From Bradyrhizobium lablabi (GTDB lineage: Bacteria > Pseudomonadota > Alphaproteobacteria > Rhizobiales > Xanthobacteraceae), in the NCBI RefSeq assembly GCF_900141755.1, contig NZ_LT670844.1:868001-932000 (forward strand): a stretch of DNA of 64,000 nt, given 5' to 3'. Below the pieces are notes generated by a model. That model was not told the origin of the DNA. It saw only the letters and a program-made list of their open reading frames with translations, and searched no databases. Numbering within the stretch: the stretch's first letter is position 1; each line of letters starts with the position of its first letter. The position numbers and the translations under genes are program-made. Shown in pieces: positions 8,060 through 17,184 of this stretch.

Positions 8060-8557
8060 ATGATCGATACCGAACAAAAGCATCACGTCGTGACCATCAA
8101 CGTCAATGGCGTCCGGCGGGACGCTTCGGTCGAAGCACGGAAACTGTTGGTACATTTGTTGCGGGACGATTTCGGCCTCACCGGAACCCATGTTGGCTGC
8201 GACACCTCGCAATGCGGCGCCTGCACCGTCGATATCGACGGCGAGGCCGTCAAATCCTGCACGGTTCTCGCGGTCATGGCGGATGGATCCTCGATCACGA
8301 CGATCGAAGGCCTCGCGCCGGGCGATGGTGCGTTGCATCCGATTCAGGCGGCTTTCCACGAACATCACGCTCTGCAATGCGGCTTCTGCACAGCGGGGAT
8401 GATCATGAGCGTGCGCCAGTTGCTCAAGAAAAACCCGAACCCGACGGAGAGTGAAATCCGTCATAACCTCACCGGCAACATTTGCCGCTGCACGGGCTAC
8501 CACAACATCGTGCGCGCCGTTGAATCCTTGGCGTCGGAGGCGCATCGTCATGACTGA
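8060..8557 (+). CDS. Molybdenum hydroxylase small subunit, 2x[2Fe-2S]
   Basis: The 165-residue CoxS/XdhA-type subunit passes electrons from the molybdenum site to FAD. The N-terminal plant-type ferredoxin cluster has [14 protein letters not shown] and a fourth cysteine in KSCTVLA. The C-terminal helical cluster has CGFCTAGM and CRCTGYH. The ATG at 8060 is preceded by GGAGG at 8050-8054; a longer frame exists but lacks this site. The stop overlaps the large-subunit start by 8 bp, so expression is coupled. The gene order small-large-medium differs from the medium-small-large order of classic CO dehydrogenase operons. Confidence 0.93.
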   Translation: MIDTEQKHHVVTINVNGVRRDASVEARKLLVHLLRDDFGLTGTHVGCDTSQCGACTVDIDGEAVKSCTVLAVMADGSSITTIEGLAPGDGALHPIQAAFHEHHALQCGFCTAGMIMSVRQLLKKNPNPTESEIRHNLTGNICRCTGYHNIVRAVESLASEAHRHD

Positions 8558-10922
8558 GATAACCGCCATCAAATATCTCGGCCAGCCGCTGCGGCGGCGC
8601 GAAGATTTCAAGTTCGTCACCGGCAAGGGACGTTATACCGACGACTTGAAGGCGCCGGGCATGCTGCATTTGGCGGTGCTGCGATCGCCGCATGCGCACG
8701 CCATCGTCAGGCAGGTCGATCTTGCCGCGGCAAAGGCAGCGCCGGGCGTTCGATTGGCTTTGTCCGGCGAAGACCTCGCCGGCAAGATCGGCTCGATCGT
8801 TCCGAACTGGATCATGCCGGGCACAAAAGTGCCGGACCGGCCGGTCGTCGCCGTCGACCGGGTTCGTTTCGTCGGCGAATGCGTCGCGCTCGTGGTCGCC
8901 GAGACGCAGGCCATGGCGCACGACGCGGTGGGACTTATCGATGTCGATTATGAAATACTTCCCGCAGTTGTCGACGAGGAAGCCGCGATCCGCGAGGACG
9001 CGCCGCAACTACACGACAACGTGCCGAACAATATCACCACGATCTACAAGGTCGGTGGCGGCGACTACAGCAAAGCCGCGCAGGAGGCCGATCATGTCAT
9101 CAGTCTTCGCGTCGCCAACAATCGCCTGATCCCGACATGCATGGAAACGCGCGCCATTCTGGCTCAGCCTGACGTCGACGGCACCCTGACTGTTTACATG
9201 CAGAGCCAGGTTCCGCACATGCATCGCCGCTGGATCGCCGACACGGTCGGCATTTCAGAACATCAGTTGCGGATCGTGGCGCCGGACATTGGCGGCGGTT
9301 TCGGCGCGAAGATGCATCTCTACCCGGAGGAACTGCTCTGCCCGTATCTGGCGCGCCGGCTCGGCGTGCCCATAAAATGGTGGGAATCGCGCTCCGAAAG
9401 CCATCAGTCGACAAACCATGGCCGGGCGCATACGGAAACAATCGAAATTGCGTTCCGCAACGACGGCAAGATTCTTGGCCTCAAGGTCGAGACGCTGGGC
9501 AATGTCGGCGCTTATTTGTCGAACATGGCAACTGGCGGTCCAACCGCGAATACGATCAATTTTGGCACCGGCACCTACAAAATCGAAAACTACGAGGCGC
9601 GGTCCCGGGTGGTCGTGACCAACACGGTGCCGGTCGACGCCTATCGCGGTTACGGCCGGCCCGAGGGCGGATACATCGCCGAACGCGCGATCGACGCGGT
9701 CGCGCGTCACCTCAACCTCGATCAGGTTCATGTGCGGCAGAAAAATTTCATTCAGCGCGCTGATTTTCCCTACAAGCCATATAACGGCTCCTCCGTGATT
9801 TACGATAGCGGCAACTATGAAGGCTGCCTGGCGAAGGCGATGGATGCCTTCGATTATGCGGCGCGCAGCAGCGAACGCGACCAGATGCGGGCAAAAGGCC
9901 GTTATCGCGGCATCGGTGTTGCGGCCTATACCCATATGTGCGGCATGGCGCCGTCACGGCGGCTGGCGCTGCTGGGCTTTAACCGCGGCGGCTGGGAAAG
10001 CGCGCGCGTGAGCGTCGACTCGAGCGGTCGGGTGACGATTTTTTCCGGCTCCATGAGTCAGGGCCATGGCCACGTCACCTCGCTGGCGCAAATCGCCGCC
10101 GATGTCCTGCAAATTCCGATCGAGCATATCGACGTGGTGCAGGGTGACACGAGACAGGTCCAGGCCGGCCACGGCACGTTCAACTCCCGCTCGATGTCGG
10201 TGGGCGGCTCCAGCGTTCACGTCTCCTCCCACCGCGTCGTCGCAAAGGCCAAGAAGATTGCCGCAGGCATGCTCGAAGTGGACGAAGGGGATGTTTCCTA
10301 CCGGGCCGGACAATTCAGCGTTCCCGGCACCGATATCGCGCCTCTGGCGTTCGGCACAGTGGCCCGCATGGCCTATGTCGGCCACAAGCTCCCGGACGAC
10401 CTGGAGCCGGGTCTCGACGAGACGGTGTTTTACACTCCGAAGGGAATGGGGTCGCCTTCGGGCATACACATGGCCTATGTCGATGTCGATCCCGAGACCG
10501 GGATTGTCGATATTCTCGATTATGTCGCCGTGGACGACGCCGGCACCATCATCAATCCGCTGCTCGCCGCCGGACAGATTCATGGCGGCGTGGTGCAGGG
10601 CATCGCGCAGGCTCTCTATGAAGAGGTCAGCTACGACGGCGATACCGGACAATTAATGACCGGCTCGCTGCTCGACTATGCGGTGCCCCGCGCCGAACAT
10701 GTTCCAAACATACGATCGCTGTTTCAGGAGACGCCCTCGCCGACCAACCCGATCGGCGTAAAAGGAATCGGCGAAAACGGGTCGATCGCGGCGCCGCCAT
10801 GCATGGTTCACGCCGTGCTCGATGCGCTATCGCCGTTGGGGATCAAACATCTCGACATGCCGATGACACCGCCGCGCATCTGGTCGGCGATCCAGAACGC
10901 ACGCAAGGGAGCAGGCCGATGA
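8550..10922 (+). CDS. Molybdenum hydroxylase large (catalytic) subunit
   Basis: The 790-residue subunit belongs to the xanthine oxidase/CoxL family and holds the molybdopterin cofactor. Visible elements are GGGFGAKM near residue 250, the active-site loop [11 protein letters not shown] near 364, and [13 protein letters not shown] near 740, whose glutamate is the family's catalytic base. The loop is close to the form II AYRGAGR signature and lacks the Cys of true CO dehydrogenases (AYxCSFR), so CO is not the likely substrate. The start is the ATG at 8550 after GGAGG. The ATGA overlap with the next gene at 10919 shows coupling. The substrate is probably an aromatic or N-heterocyclic compound or an aldehyde, by inference. 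Confidence 0.92.
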   Translation: MTEITAIKYLGQPLRRREDFKFVTGKGRYTDDLKAPGMLHLAVLRSPHAHAIVRQVDLAAAKAAPGVRLALSGEDLAGKIGSIVPNWIMPGTKVPDRPVVAVDRVRFVGECVALVVAETQAMAHDAVGLIDVDYEILPAVVDEEAAIREDAPQLHDNVPNNITTIYKVGGGDYSKAAQEADHVISLRVANNRLIPTCMETRAILAQPDVDGTLTVYMQSQVPHMHRRWIADTVGISEHQLRIVAPDIGGGFGAKMHLYPEELLCPYLARRLGVPIKWWESRSESHQSTNHGRAHTETIEIAFRNDGKILGLKVETLGNVGAYLSNMATGGPTANTINFGTGTYKIENYEARSRVVVTNTVPVDAYRGYGRPEGGYIAERAIDAVARHLNLDQVHVRQKNFIQRADFPYKPYNGSSVIYDSGNYEGCLAKAMDAFDYAARSSERDQMRAKGRYRGIGVAAYTHMCGMAPSRRLALLGFNRGGWESARVSVDSSGRVTIFSGSMSQGHGHVTSLAQIAADVLQIPIEHIDVVQGDTRQVQAGHGTFNSRSMSVGGSSVHVSSHRVVAKAKKIAAGMLEVDEGDVSYRAGQFSVPGTDIAPLAFGTVARMAYVGHKLPDDLEPGLDETVFYTPKGMGSPSGIHMAYVDVDPETGIVDILDYVAVDDAGTIINPLLAAGQIHGGVVQGIAQALYEEVSYDGDTGQLMTGSLLDYAVPRAEHVPNIRSLFQETPSPTNPIGVKGIGENGSIAAPPCMVHAVLDALSPLGIKHLDMPMTPPRIWSAIQNARKGAGR

Positions 10923-11773
10923 TTCCGGCGTCATTCGATTACGTTCGCGCAACCTCGCTCGCGCACGCCATCGGCCTGCTACGAGAGGATCCCGACGGTA
11001 CAAAACTCGTTGCCGGTGGCCACACGCTGATCCCGACTTTGAAATTGCGCCTCGCATCGCCAGCGCTGTTGATCGACATCGGCGATATCGAGGAATTGAA
11101 GGGAATTGAGATCGCCGACAGCATCAGGATCGGCGCGCTGACAACGCATGCCGAGTTGCTCGCGTCCGAACCGCTGCGCAAGCTGCTGCCGATCTTCCAT
11201 CAAACCGGCGACCTGATTGCCGACCCGCAGGTGCGCAATCGCGGCACCATCGGCGGCTCGCTGGCCAATGCGGATCCCGCGGCGGACTGGCCGGCAGTGG
11301 TCGTCGCGCTGCGCGCGGAACTGGAGCTTGCTGGTCCGAACGGCCGCAAGCGCGTTGCCGCAAAGGACTTCTTCGTCGACATCATGACCACCGCGCTTAA
11401 GCCCGAAGAGGTGCTGGTGGCCATCCACGTTCCGCGGCCGGCAGCCGGTGCCCACTTCCGCTATCGCAAGATCCGCCATCCCGCGAGCGGCTATGCCGTG
11501 GTCGGAGTCGCGATCGCGCTGTGCCTGCAAGACAATATTGTTTCGGAAGCCGCCATCGGCATCACCGGCGCAACCGGCAGGGCCTTCGCGGCGGACGCCG
11601 CGAGTGCGCGCCTGATCGGCAAATCACTATCGAGCGAAAACATCGAAGCGGCCGCATCGCTTGCCAGCGAGCAGGCCGAATGCCTTTCAGACCATTACGC
11701 GTCCGCGGATTATCGCAAACATCTCGTCAAGACCGAGGTTTTCAGGGCGCTGGCGTCGCTGAGCGCCGTCTAG
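10919..11773 (+). CDS. Molybdenum hydroxylase FAD-binding medium subunit
   Basis: The 284-residue CoxM/XdhB-like subunit binds FAD and hands electrons to the terminal acceptor. Typical FAD contacts are seen at AGGHTLIPTLKLR (about residues 34-46) and TIGGSLANADPAAD (about 112-125). The C-terminal CO_deh_flav_C region includes HFRYRKIRHPASGYA. The start codon overlaps the large subunit's stop (ATGA at 10919-10922). It completes the three-subunit enzyme and is the last gene of the operon. Confidence 0.92.
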   Translation: MIPASFDYVRATSLAHAIGLLREDPDGTKLVAGGHTLIPTLKLRLASPALLIDIGDIEELKGIEIADSIRIGALTTHAELLASEPLRKLLPIFHQTGDLIADPQVRNRGTIGGSLANADPAADWPAVVVALRAELELAGPNGRKRVAAKDFFVDIMTTALKPEEVLVAIHVPRPAAGAHFRYRKIRHPASGYAVVGVAIALCLQDNIVSEAAIGITGATGRAFAADAASARLIGKSLSSENIEAAASLASEQAECLSDHYASADYRKHLVKTEVFRALASLSAV

Positions 11774-11854
11774 CCATGCGGTTTGCGGACGGACGTCAGC
11801 TTTGCGCCATGTCACGCGAGAACTTTGGCGTACACGTCATCTGGTCGCCGCAGA

Positions 11855-12097
11855 TCAGCCGCCGCCAAACTTGGATGGATCATCGTAGGCAGGAGGGTCG
11901 TCGTGGTCGGTCCGCAGACCACCCGGAACGGAGTCGTCGCGATAGATCCGCACACCACCCGGAGTGGCGTAGCTTGGGATCACGGCCTGGCTGGGACGAA
12001 CGATGACATATCGCGATTTGGCATGATGCCCTCTTGCGGCGGCGTTCGCAGAAGCACAGAGAGCGATCAAAAGGCATAATGCCAAGCCAGAACGCAT
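11855..12097 (-). CDS. Small secreted protein
   Basis: This 80-residue frame has a clear Sec signal peptide: MRSGLALCLLIALC with predicted cleavage after ANA-A. The mature part is short and polar, with an RYVIVRPSQAVIPSY segment and ending YDDPSKFGGG. Proteins of this build, with a VIVRP core and a DPSKFGGG tail, occur as hypothetical genes in Bradyrhizobium as far as I know; their function is unknown. A GGAGA site lies 7 bases before the ATG. It is monocistronic and convergent with the hydroxylase operon. Confidence 0.7.
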   Translation of the reverse strand: MRSGLALCLLIALCASANAAARGHHAKSRYVIVRPSQAVIPSYATPGGVRIYRDDSVPGGLRTDHDDPPAYDDPSKFGGG

Positions 12098-12580
12098 TGC
12101 ATTTTCTCCAATTAATTAGCCGCGTTCTTACGTGGTGCGCGGCCGCACCGTCGTAACCGGTAACGGCCTCTAGATTGCTAACATCGGGATGATCGTGGGG
12201 CTGCCGTGCACGATTCCGAACCTATAGCTTCACACAGGGCGCCGCGCGCGGCGTCACGCTGGGCTGAACTCCTGGGTCATCTTTTACGCCCCTGGAAGCC
12301 GCGAGTTCGAGATTCGCCAGCTATGGCTACAAGCCTGAGCGAGGGCAGGCCGCTACAGAATCCACCCGAACCAATTCTCTACCCGACATAGCAGTTCAAC
12401 ACGATAATCCGAATAGCCTCCATTTCTAACTCATGCTTATCGACCACGAGATGCTGTTGGGCATGAACGGCCGCTTCGCGCCAAAAGCGGCCGACTATAG
12501 AAACAAGCTTCACGCAGAGCGGCTGACGCCTATCTGGCGTACGACATCGCAGAGCGGGGACTTAAATCGTAGAAGAAGCG
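12098..12580. other. Gene-free stretch
   Basis: This 483-bp region between the small secreted protein and the fumarylacetoacetate-hydrolase-family gene holds only short frames without family resemblance or ribosome sites. It must contain the promoter of the secreted-protein gene at its left end. No RNA gene or repeat was recognised. Confidence 0.5.
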
Positions 12581-13375
12581 CTAAACGATCCTGATCGACA
12601 TGTCGGGCAAACCCTGAAGTTTGCACAAGAGCACGTCACCCTTCACGACCGCGCCGACATTTTCCGGCGTGCCGGAATAGATGATGTCGCCGGCCTTAAG
12701 CTCGAACGCTTCCGACAGTTTTGCGATCTGCTCGGCGACGCTCCAGATCATCTTGTCGAGATCCGAATTCTGCCGCACCACGCCATTGACGGCGAGCGAG
12801 ATCGCGCCTTTGCCGAGATGGCCGACTTTGCCGACCGGATGGAGCGGGCCGAGGACTGCGGCATGATCAAAGCTTTTGCCGATTTCCCACGGCTTCTTTT
12901 CCGCCGCCATGCCGTTCTGCAGGTCGCGCCGCGTCATGTCGAGGCCGAGCGCATAGCCGTAGACGTGATCGAGCGCCTGTTCCGGCGGGATATTGGTGCC
13001 GCCCGATTTCAGCGCCGCCACCAGCTCGACCTCGTGATGATAGTTCTTGGTCAGCAACGGATAGGGATGATCCGCGACTTCGCCGATCGCAACATTCTGG
13101 ATCGCATCGGTCGGCTTCTGGAAGAAGAACGGCGGCTCCCGGTTCGGATCGGAGCCGCGCTCGATCGCATGGGCTGCGTAATTGCGGCCGATGCAATAGA
13201 TGCGGCGGACCTGAAACACATCGGTCTCGCCGACGATCGGGATTGTCGTTGCCGGCACCGGGAAGATCGGTTTGGGCCCGGCTTGGGCTGTGGCCGGGCT
13301 GGCGTCGGTGATCGCGACCGCAGCGGTGGCGCCCGCGGCTGCCGCGAGCAGATCGCGCCGGGAGGTTTTTCTCAT
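12581..13375 (-). CDS. Fumarylacetoacetate hydrolase family protein with Tat-type leader
   Basis: The 264-residue protein has the FAH-domain core. IYCIGRNYAAHAIE opens the domain, followed by the metal-site acids HHEVELVAAL, GYALGLDMTRRDLQ and GDIIYSGTPENVGAV. The first 35 residues form a twin-arginine leader (TSRRDLLAAAAGATAAVAI, then a TAQA cleavage site), unusual for this normally cytoplasmic family. The ATG at 13375 follows AGGAGA; a longer frame is an antisense artefact of the upstream gene. FAH-family enzymes hydrolyse or decarboxylate acylpyruvate-like C-C bonds. It is the last gene of a minus-strand group with a secreted cytochrome and two Tat-leader MmgE/PrpD proteins. Confidence 0.88.
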   Translation of the reverse strand: MRKTSRRDLLAAAAGATAAVAITDASPATAQAGPKPIFPVPATTIPIVGETDVFQVRRIYCIGRNYAAHAIERGSDPNREPPFFFQKPTDAIQNVAIGEVADHPYPLLTKNYHHEVELVAALKSGGTNIPPEQALDHVYGYALGLDMTRRDLQNGMAAEKKPWEIGKSFDHAAVLGPLHPVGKVGHLGKGAISLAVNGVVRQNSDLDKMIWSVAEQIAKLSEAFELKAGDIIYSGTPENVGAVVKGDVLLCKLQGLPDMSIRIV

Positions 13376-13439
13376 GATGTTTCTCCTGAAAGGCGCTCCG
13401 CACGCGTCCGGCGTGCGGAGCCGAATAGAATTGCAGAGA

Positions 13440-15602
13440 TCAGTGGGCCAAGGGGTCGGGACGCATCTGCACCTTGAACACCTTGGGATACGCATCCTTG
13501 CCGCCCTCACTGTGGAAGTTCGCGCGGGTGCCTGAGGTGGTCCAGATACCGCGACCTTTCCAGCCGGTCGAGGGGTCGTCGATCCGGCCGTCGACATTCT
13601 TGGTAAAGAAGCCGAGCGGATAAGGCATCCGCAACGTGACGAATTCGCCGTTGACCAAAGCGAGCAGCGACTCGCCGCCGTTGGCGCAGGCGATCGGCAC
13701 GTTGGCGCCGAGGCCGAGGATGTTGTAGCGGTCGACCCAGACGTAATAGGCATGGTTGGCGCTGCCCTTGGGATCGAGCCCCTTGAATTGCGGTCCGGGC
13801 AATCGATAGAGCTTCCAGCCCTCGGGGCACTGCTTGCCTTCCGCCGTGGTCGGCCCGTTGAGCGGTCCCTTGCACAGCTTGCGGTCGAAGCTCGCCAGGT
13901 GACCGCTGGAGAGCACCGTCCAGACCACGCCGTCCAGTCCGAGATCGATGCCGCGCGGACCAAAGGCGCCTTCCGGCGGCTGATACACTTCAGCGAGCGC
14001 CGTATTGGCCGGATCGGCGCCGGGCATCACGTGGACGATATAGCCGGGCTGATCGATCCGCGAGAAGCCGCGGTCCATCGCCTGGCCCCAGATGGAATCA
14101 TCGACCGGGCTTGGCATGATGCCGTAGAAAGATGCTGCGATCCGCTTGTCCTTTGTCGGGTCGAGCGGATCTTTCGCTTCGACATAGGCATCGCGCTTGC
14201 CGTTGCCGTTGGTGTCGATGATCAGCGGCGTCCAGCCCTGCAACGCCACGCCGTCATGCGTTTCGCGGAACTGTTTCGTGTTCAGCCAGCCGACAATGCC
14301 GCCGCCAAGCCCGGGCCCGCCCGCGCTCATCCACAGCGTATCGTTGGGGTCGTGTCCGAAGTAAAGATGATGGGTGCTGAAGCAGGTGTTGATCAGATCC
14401 CATTTTCCGCTTCCCGGGTCGAAGCGCGACAATTGCCGCAGTGAGGTCGCCTGCGGCGCAACCTTCGCGGACGGATGGCTCGAGCCCTGCTTGCAGTAAT
14501 CCGGATTTTCCGGCGGGCGCAGCCGCGCGGTGAACCAGACCTTGCCCTCCTCATCCATCATGAGATTGTGAATGCTGGTATGGCCATCCCAGATCGCCTC
14601 GTCTCCCCAATAGGCCGAAGGTCCCCGCGGCGCATCTTCCGACGATGGGGTTTTCGGATCCAGATAAGGCTCCTTGATCGTTGACGCGATATTCTTGACC
14701 GGGTCGAGGGTCGGAATGAGATCGGTACTTTCCTCGGGCGAGCCGTAGATCAGGCCGTTGGCGTTCAGCGTCGGGTTACGCTTGTCGGTCGAGATCGCGT
14801 CGTGCTGGTAATGCTTGGGCGAGGCCCAATCCCACATCGTGTAGACGACGTTGCGCTCGATGCCCTTCGGCCGCTCCGGCTTGTCGAACGGCAATTCGCC
14901 TTCCGCGATTCGGTCGGTCCACTTCGAGAACAGCGTATAGACTTTTTCCGGCCCCATGCTGCCGAGCGCCACCGCCATATATTCCATGGCCTGCCCGGCC
15001 TGCGTGCGCAGCGCCCATGCCGTGTGCGAGTCGTTCCCGTCCATGAACGCCTTCGGCACTTCGCGGATGCCGCGCGACCCCAGCGCATGGCACGACTGGC
15101 ACATGTTCTTGACCGTATCCACCCATTGCGCCTGGCTCTTCATGGTGTCCGGCATCTTGTTGCCCTTGTCGCCGGTCCCGGGAAATTCCTCAGGCGCCGG
15201 GATATCGAGCATGGAATACCAGTACATGCCGGGATAGAGCTGAGCCGCCGCCGCGGCCGAAGCCGCGGGCGCGGCCTTGAAGTCGAGCAATTTTCCGGGG
15301 CGAGCGTCGATCTGCGCGGTGTCCTGCAGCCCATAGCCGCGAACCCAGACCTTGTAATTGGCATCCGGAAGATCGGGAATGACGAAGCGGCCCTGATCGT
15401 CGGTTACCACGACCTTGGCATATTTGGTCGGAAGCTCCTTGGTTTCGGCGATCACCCACACACCCGCTTCGGGGCCTTTGTCACCGGTCACCTGCCCGCC
15501 GATGTCGTGCGCTGATACGTCAATGCTTGCCGCAGTGGATGCGCTGGCGTGCAGCATGGCAAAAGCCCCGAGGCAGCCGGCAATGATCTGCTTCAATTTC
15601 AT
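13440..15602 (-). CDS. Secreted c-type cytochrome with carboxypeptidase-regulatory-like and beta-propeller-like regions
   Basis: This is a 720-residue exported protein. A Sec signal peptide (IIAGCLGAFAMLHASAS, cleavage near TAA-S) is followed by a carboxypeptidase-regulatory-like beta-sandwich (about residues 30-110). A single haem-c site, C168-Q-S-C171-H172, comes next. The C-terminal ~450 residues have repeated W- and G-rich strands with the look of a Vgb/lyase-type propeller (DEEGKVWFTARL, DLGLDGVVWTVLS). Periplasmic electron transfer or a haem-dependent oxidoreductase is likely, but the reaction is unknown. It lies between the FAH-family and MmgE/PrpD genes, which also carry export signals. 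Confidence 0.8.
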   Translation of the reverse strand: MKLKQIIAGCLGAFAMLHASASTAASIDVSAHDIGGQVTGDKGPEAGVWVIAETKELPTKYAKVVVTDDQGRFVIPDLPDANYKVWVRGYGLQDTAQIDARPGKLLDFKAAPAASAAAAAQLYPGMYWYSMLDIPAPEEFPGTGDKGNKMPDTMKSQAQWVDTVKNMCQSCHALGSRGIREVPKAFMDGNDSHTAWALRTQAGQAMEYMAVALGSMGPEKVYTLFSKWTDRIAEGELPFDKPERPKGIERNVVYTMWDWASPKHYQHDAISTDKRNPTLNANGLIYGSPEESTDLIPTLDPVKNIASTIKEPYLDPKTPSSEDAPRGPSAYWGDEAIWDGHTSIHNLMMDEEGKVWFTARLRPPENPDYCKQGSSHPSAKVAPQATSLRQLSRFDPGSGKWDLINTCFSTHHLYFGHDPNDTLWMSAGGPGLGGGIVGWLNTKQFRETHDGVALQGWTPLIIDTNGNGKRDAYVEAKDPLDPTKDKRIAASFYGIMPSPVDDSIWGQAMDRGFSRIDQPGYIVHVMPGADPANTALAEVYQPPEGAFGPRGIDLGLDGVVWTVLSSGHLASFDRKLCKGPLNGPTTAEGKQCPEGWKLYRLPGPQFKGLDPKGSANHAYYVWVDRYNILGLGANVPIACANGGESLLALVNGEFVTLRMPYPLGFFTKNVDGRIDDPSTGWKGRGIWTTSGTRANFHSEGGKDAYPKVFKVQMRPDPLAH

Positions 15603-15712
15603 GTTTCCCCTTTTTATGATACGGCGTGGCTTGCACCATCTTACGCCGCTATCTTGTCAAGCAATCCAGCGCAATCGTCGATATTCGTGCTCAACCTGTC
15701 TTAAGTCCGGGA

Positions 15713-17164
15713 TCAGGTCGTGTACAGCGCGCGCAGGGCACGCACATCGTCTACCCGTTCCAGATTGTTGATCTGATCGACCAGCTTTTTCGTCTTTTCC
15801 GCGCCAAGCACGGGCGCCATCAGGTCCGATGCCTTTGCGCCGACGGCCTCCGTGTCGAGCGGATTTTCCTTCGTCCCCGGCGGAAACTTGGTGAAATGGT
15901 CGACTTTCTTACCGTCGGTCATGGTTACCTCGACAATCGCGCCGCGCGGCGCGGCCGGATCCATCAGCGCCTCGTCCCCCGTCAAGCTGACCTTCGCGGT
16001 TTGCTCCAGGATCTTCGGATCATGCATTAGCGCGACGTCATGACTGTCGGCAAAGGAGACCGCGCCCTTGACCAGCGCAACCGCCACCAGATGCTGGCAA
16101 TTGACGTCGGGCATCGCGCTCTCGCCGACAATGCCCATGGCATCGGTCGGAAGTTTTACAAGGATGCTGCGGACGTTGTCGGGGGTTAGTCCATGCTGCT
16201 TGCGCAGGGTCAGCAAAGCGTCCAGGGGCGACTGGATCGGATAACCGACGGAGAAGGTCTTGATTGCGGTCTCGGTGACGTAAAACCGGCTTCCGAGACC
16301 TTCCAGCATCGCTTCGGGATTCGGCTTGGTGGACAGCGCGATGAGGAGATTGTGGGTTCCGTCGAGCACATCGTCGACGCCGGTCAGGCCAGCCTGCACC
16401 ATGCCGACCGCCGTAACTCCGTTGCGCGCGCCCATCCCTGCGAAATCGAACGCCTTTTCGATATGGTCCTTGTCCTTGACCCAGCTCCACAGCCCGGAGA
16501 CCTGCTGCGCGGAATAGGAAATCGCAAAACGCATGCCCCTCTCATCGAGCCGCGCCAGCGAGGCGGCGGCACCAAGCGCGCCGAACGTCGAGGACGTACC
16601 CTCCGCGCTGCGGTGGGTGCCGCGCACCAAATCGGGCCCCAGCGCCGTCAGCAGGCGGCAGCAGAGGTCGTATCCGAGCGCCACCGCGCGAATGAATTCC
16701 TGGCCGCTGCGGCCTTCCTTCTCGGCCACCGCCAGCGCGGCCGGAACCACCGAGCAGCCGGGATGCGCTTTTGTCACCGGCTCGAAATCGTCGGTCTCGT
16801 CGGCATGCGCGCACATCGCGTTCGCGAGCGCGGCGTTGACGGTGGTGGTGCGGAAGTCCGAGCCAATCACCGAGGCTTGTTGCTCGCCGCCAAGCGAGCG
16901 AACATATTTCAGCGCCATGATGCCCGGATTCATGCGCGAGCCCGAAACCATCGCACCGAAGGTGTCGAGAATGCGGTGCTTGCATTCCACCAACACTGCG
17001 TCCGGCAACGCCTGATCCCGCGCCGCGACCATGTACCGCGCAAGCCGCGCCGTCACGCCGGCATCCGCCGCCGCGACCATGCGGGTCGGGAGTGCCGCCA
17101 GCGCGGTGACGGCGCCCGCGCATTGCAGCAAGCGGCGACGCGACGGCATTTGACGCTGAGACAT
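15713..17164 (-). CDS. MmgE/PrpD family protein with Tat-type leader (second copy)
   Basis: The 483-residue protein is in the MmgE/PrpD family, which includes 2-methylcitrate dehydratase and cis-aconitate decarboxylase. Typical segments are LVECKHRILDTFGAM, ANAMCAHADETDDFEP and KAHPGCSVVPAALA, where family active-site residues lie. The N-terminus MPSRRRLLQCAGAVTALAAL then MVAAADA is a twin-arginine leader, so export to the periplasm is predicted. The ATG at 17164 follows GAGAAAGG; a second ATG at 17150 is possible. It lies 20 bp after its paralogue, suggesting duplication or a two-subunit function. Confidence 0.87.
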   Translation of the reverse strand: MSQRQMPSRRRLLQCAGAVTALAALPTRMVAAADAGVTARLARYMVAARDQALPDAVLVECKHRILDTFGAMVSGSRMNPGIMALKYVRSLGGEQQASVIGSDFRTTTVNAALANAMCAHADETDDFEPVTKAHPGCSVVPAALAVAEKEGRSGQEFIRAVALGYDLCCRLLTALGPDLVRGTHRSAEGTSSTFGALGAAASLARLDERGMRFAISYSAQQVSGLWSWVKDKDHIEKAFDFAGMGARNGVTAVGMVQAGLTGVDDVLDGTHNLLIALSTKPNPEAMLEGLGSRFYVTETAIKTFSVGYPIQSPLDALLTLRKQHGLTPDNVRSILVKLPTDAMGIVGESAMPDVNCQHLVAVALVKGAVSFADSHDVALMHDPKILEQTAKVSLTGDEALMDPAAPRGAIVEVTMTDGKKVDHFTKFPPGTKENPLDTEAVGAKASDLMAPVLGAEKTKKLVDQINNLERVDDVRALRALYTT

Positions 17165-17184
17165 GCGGCCTTTCTCGACGATGC

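Noticed and set aside
8060..11773. Aerobic CO dehydrogenase (form I)
   Set aside because: The large subunit lacks the AYxCSFR loop and the gene order is small-large-medium.
12206..12391. 61-codon plus-strand frame in the gene-free stretch
   Set aside because: No ribosome site, no family resemblance, Arg/Pro-rich translation typical of chance frames.
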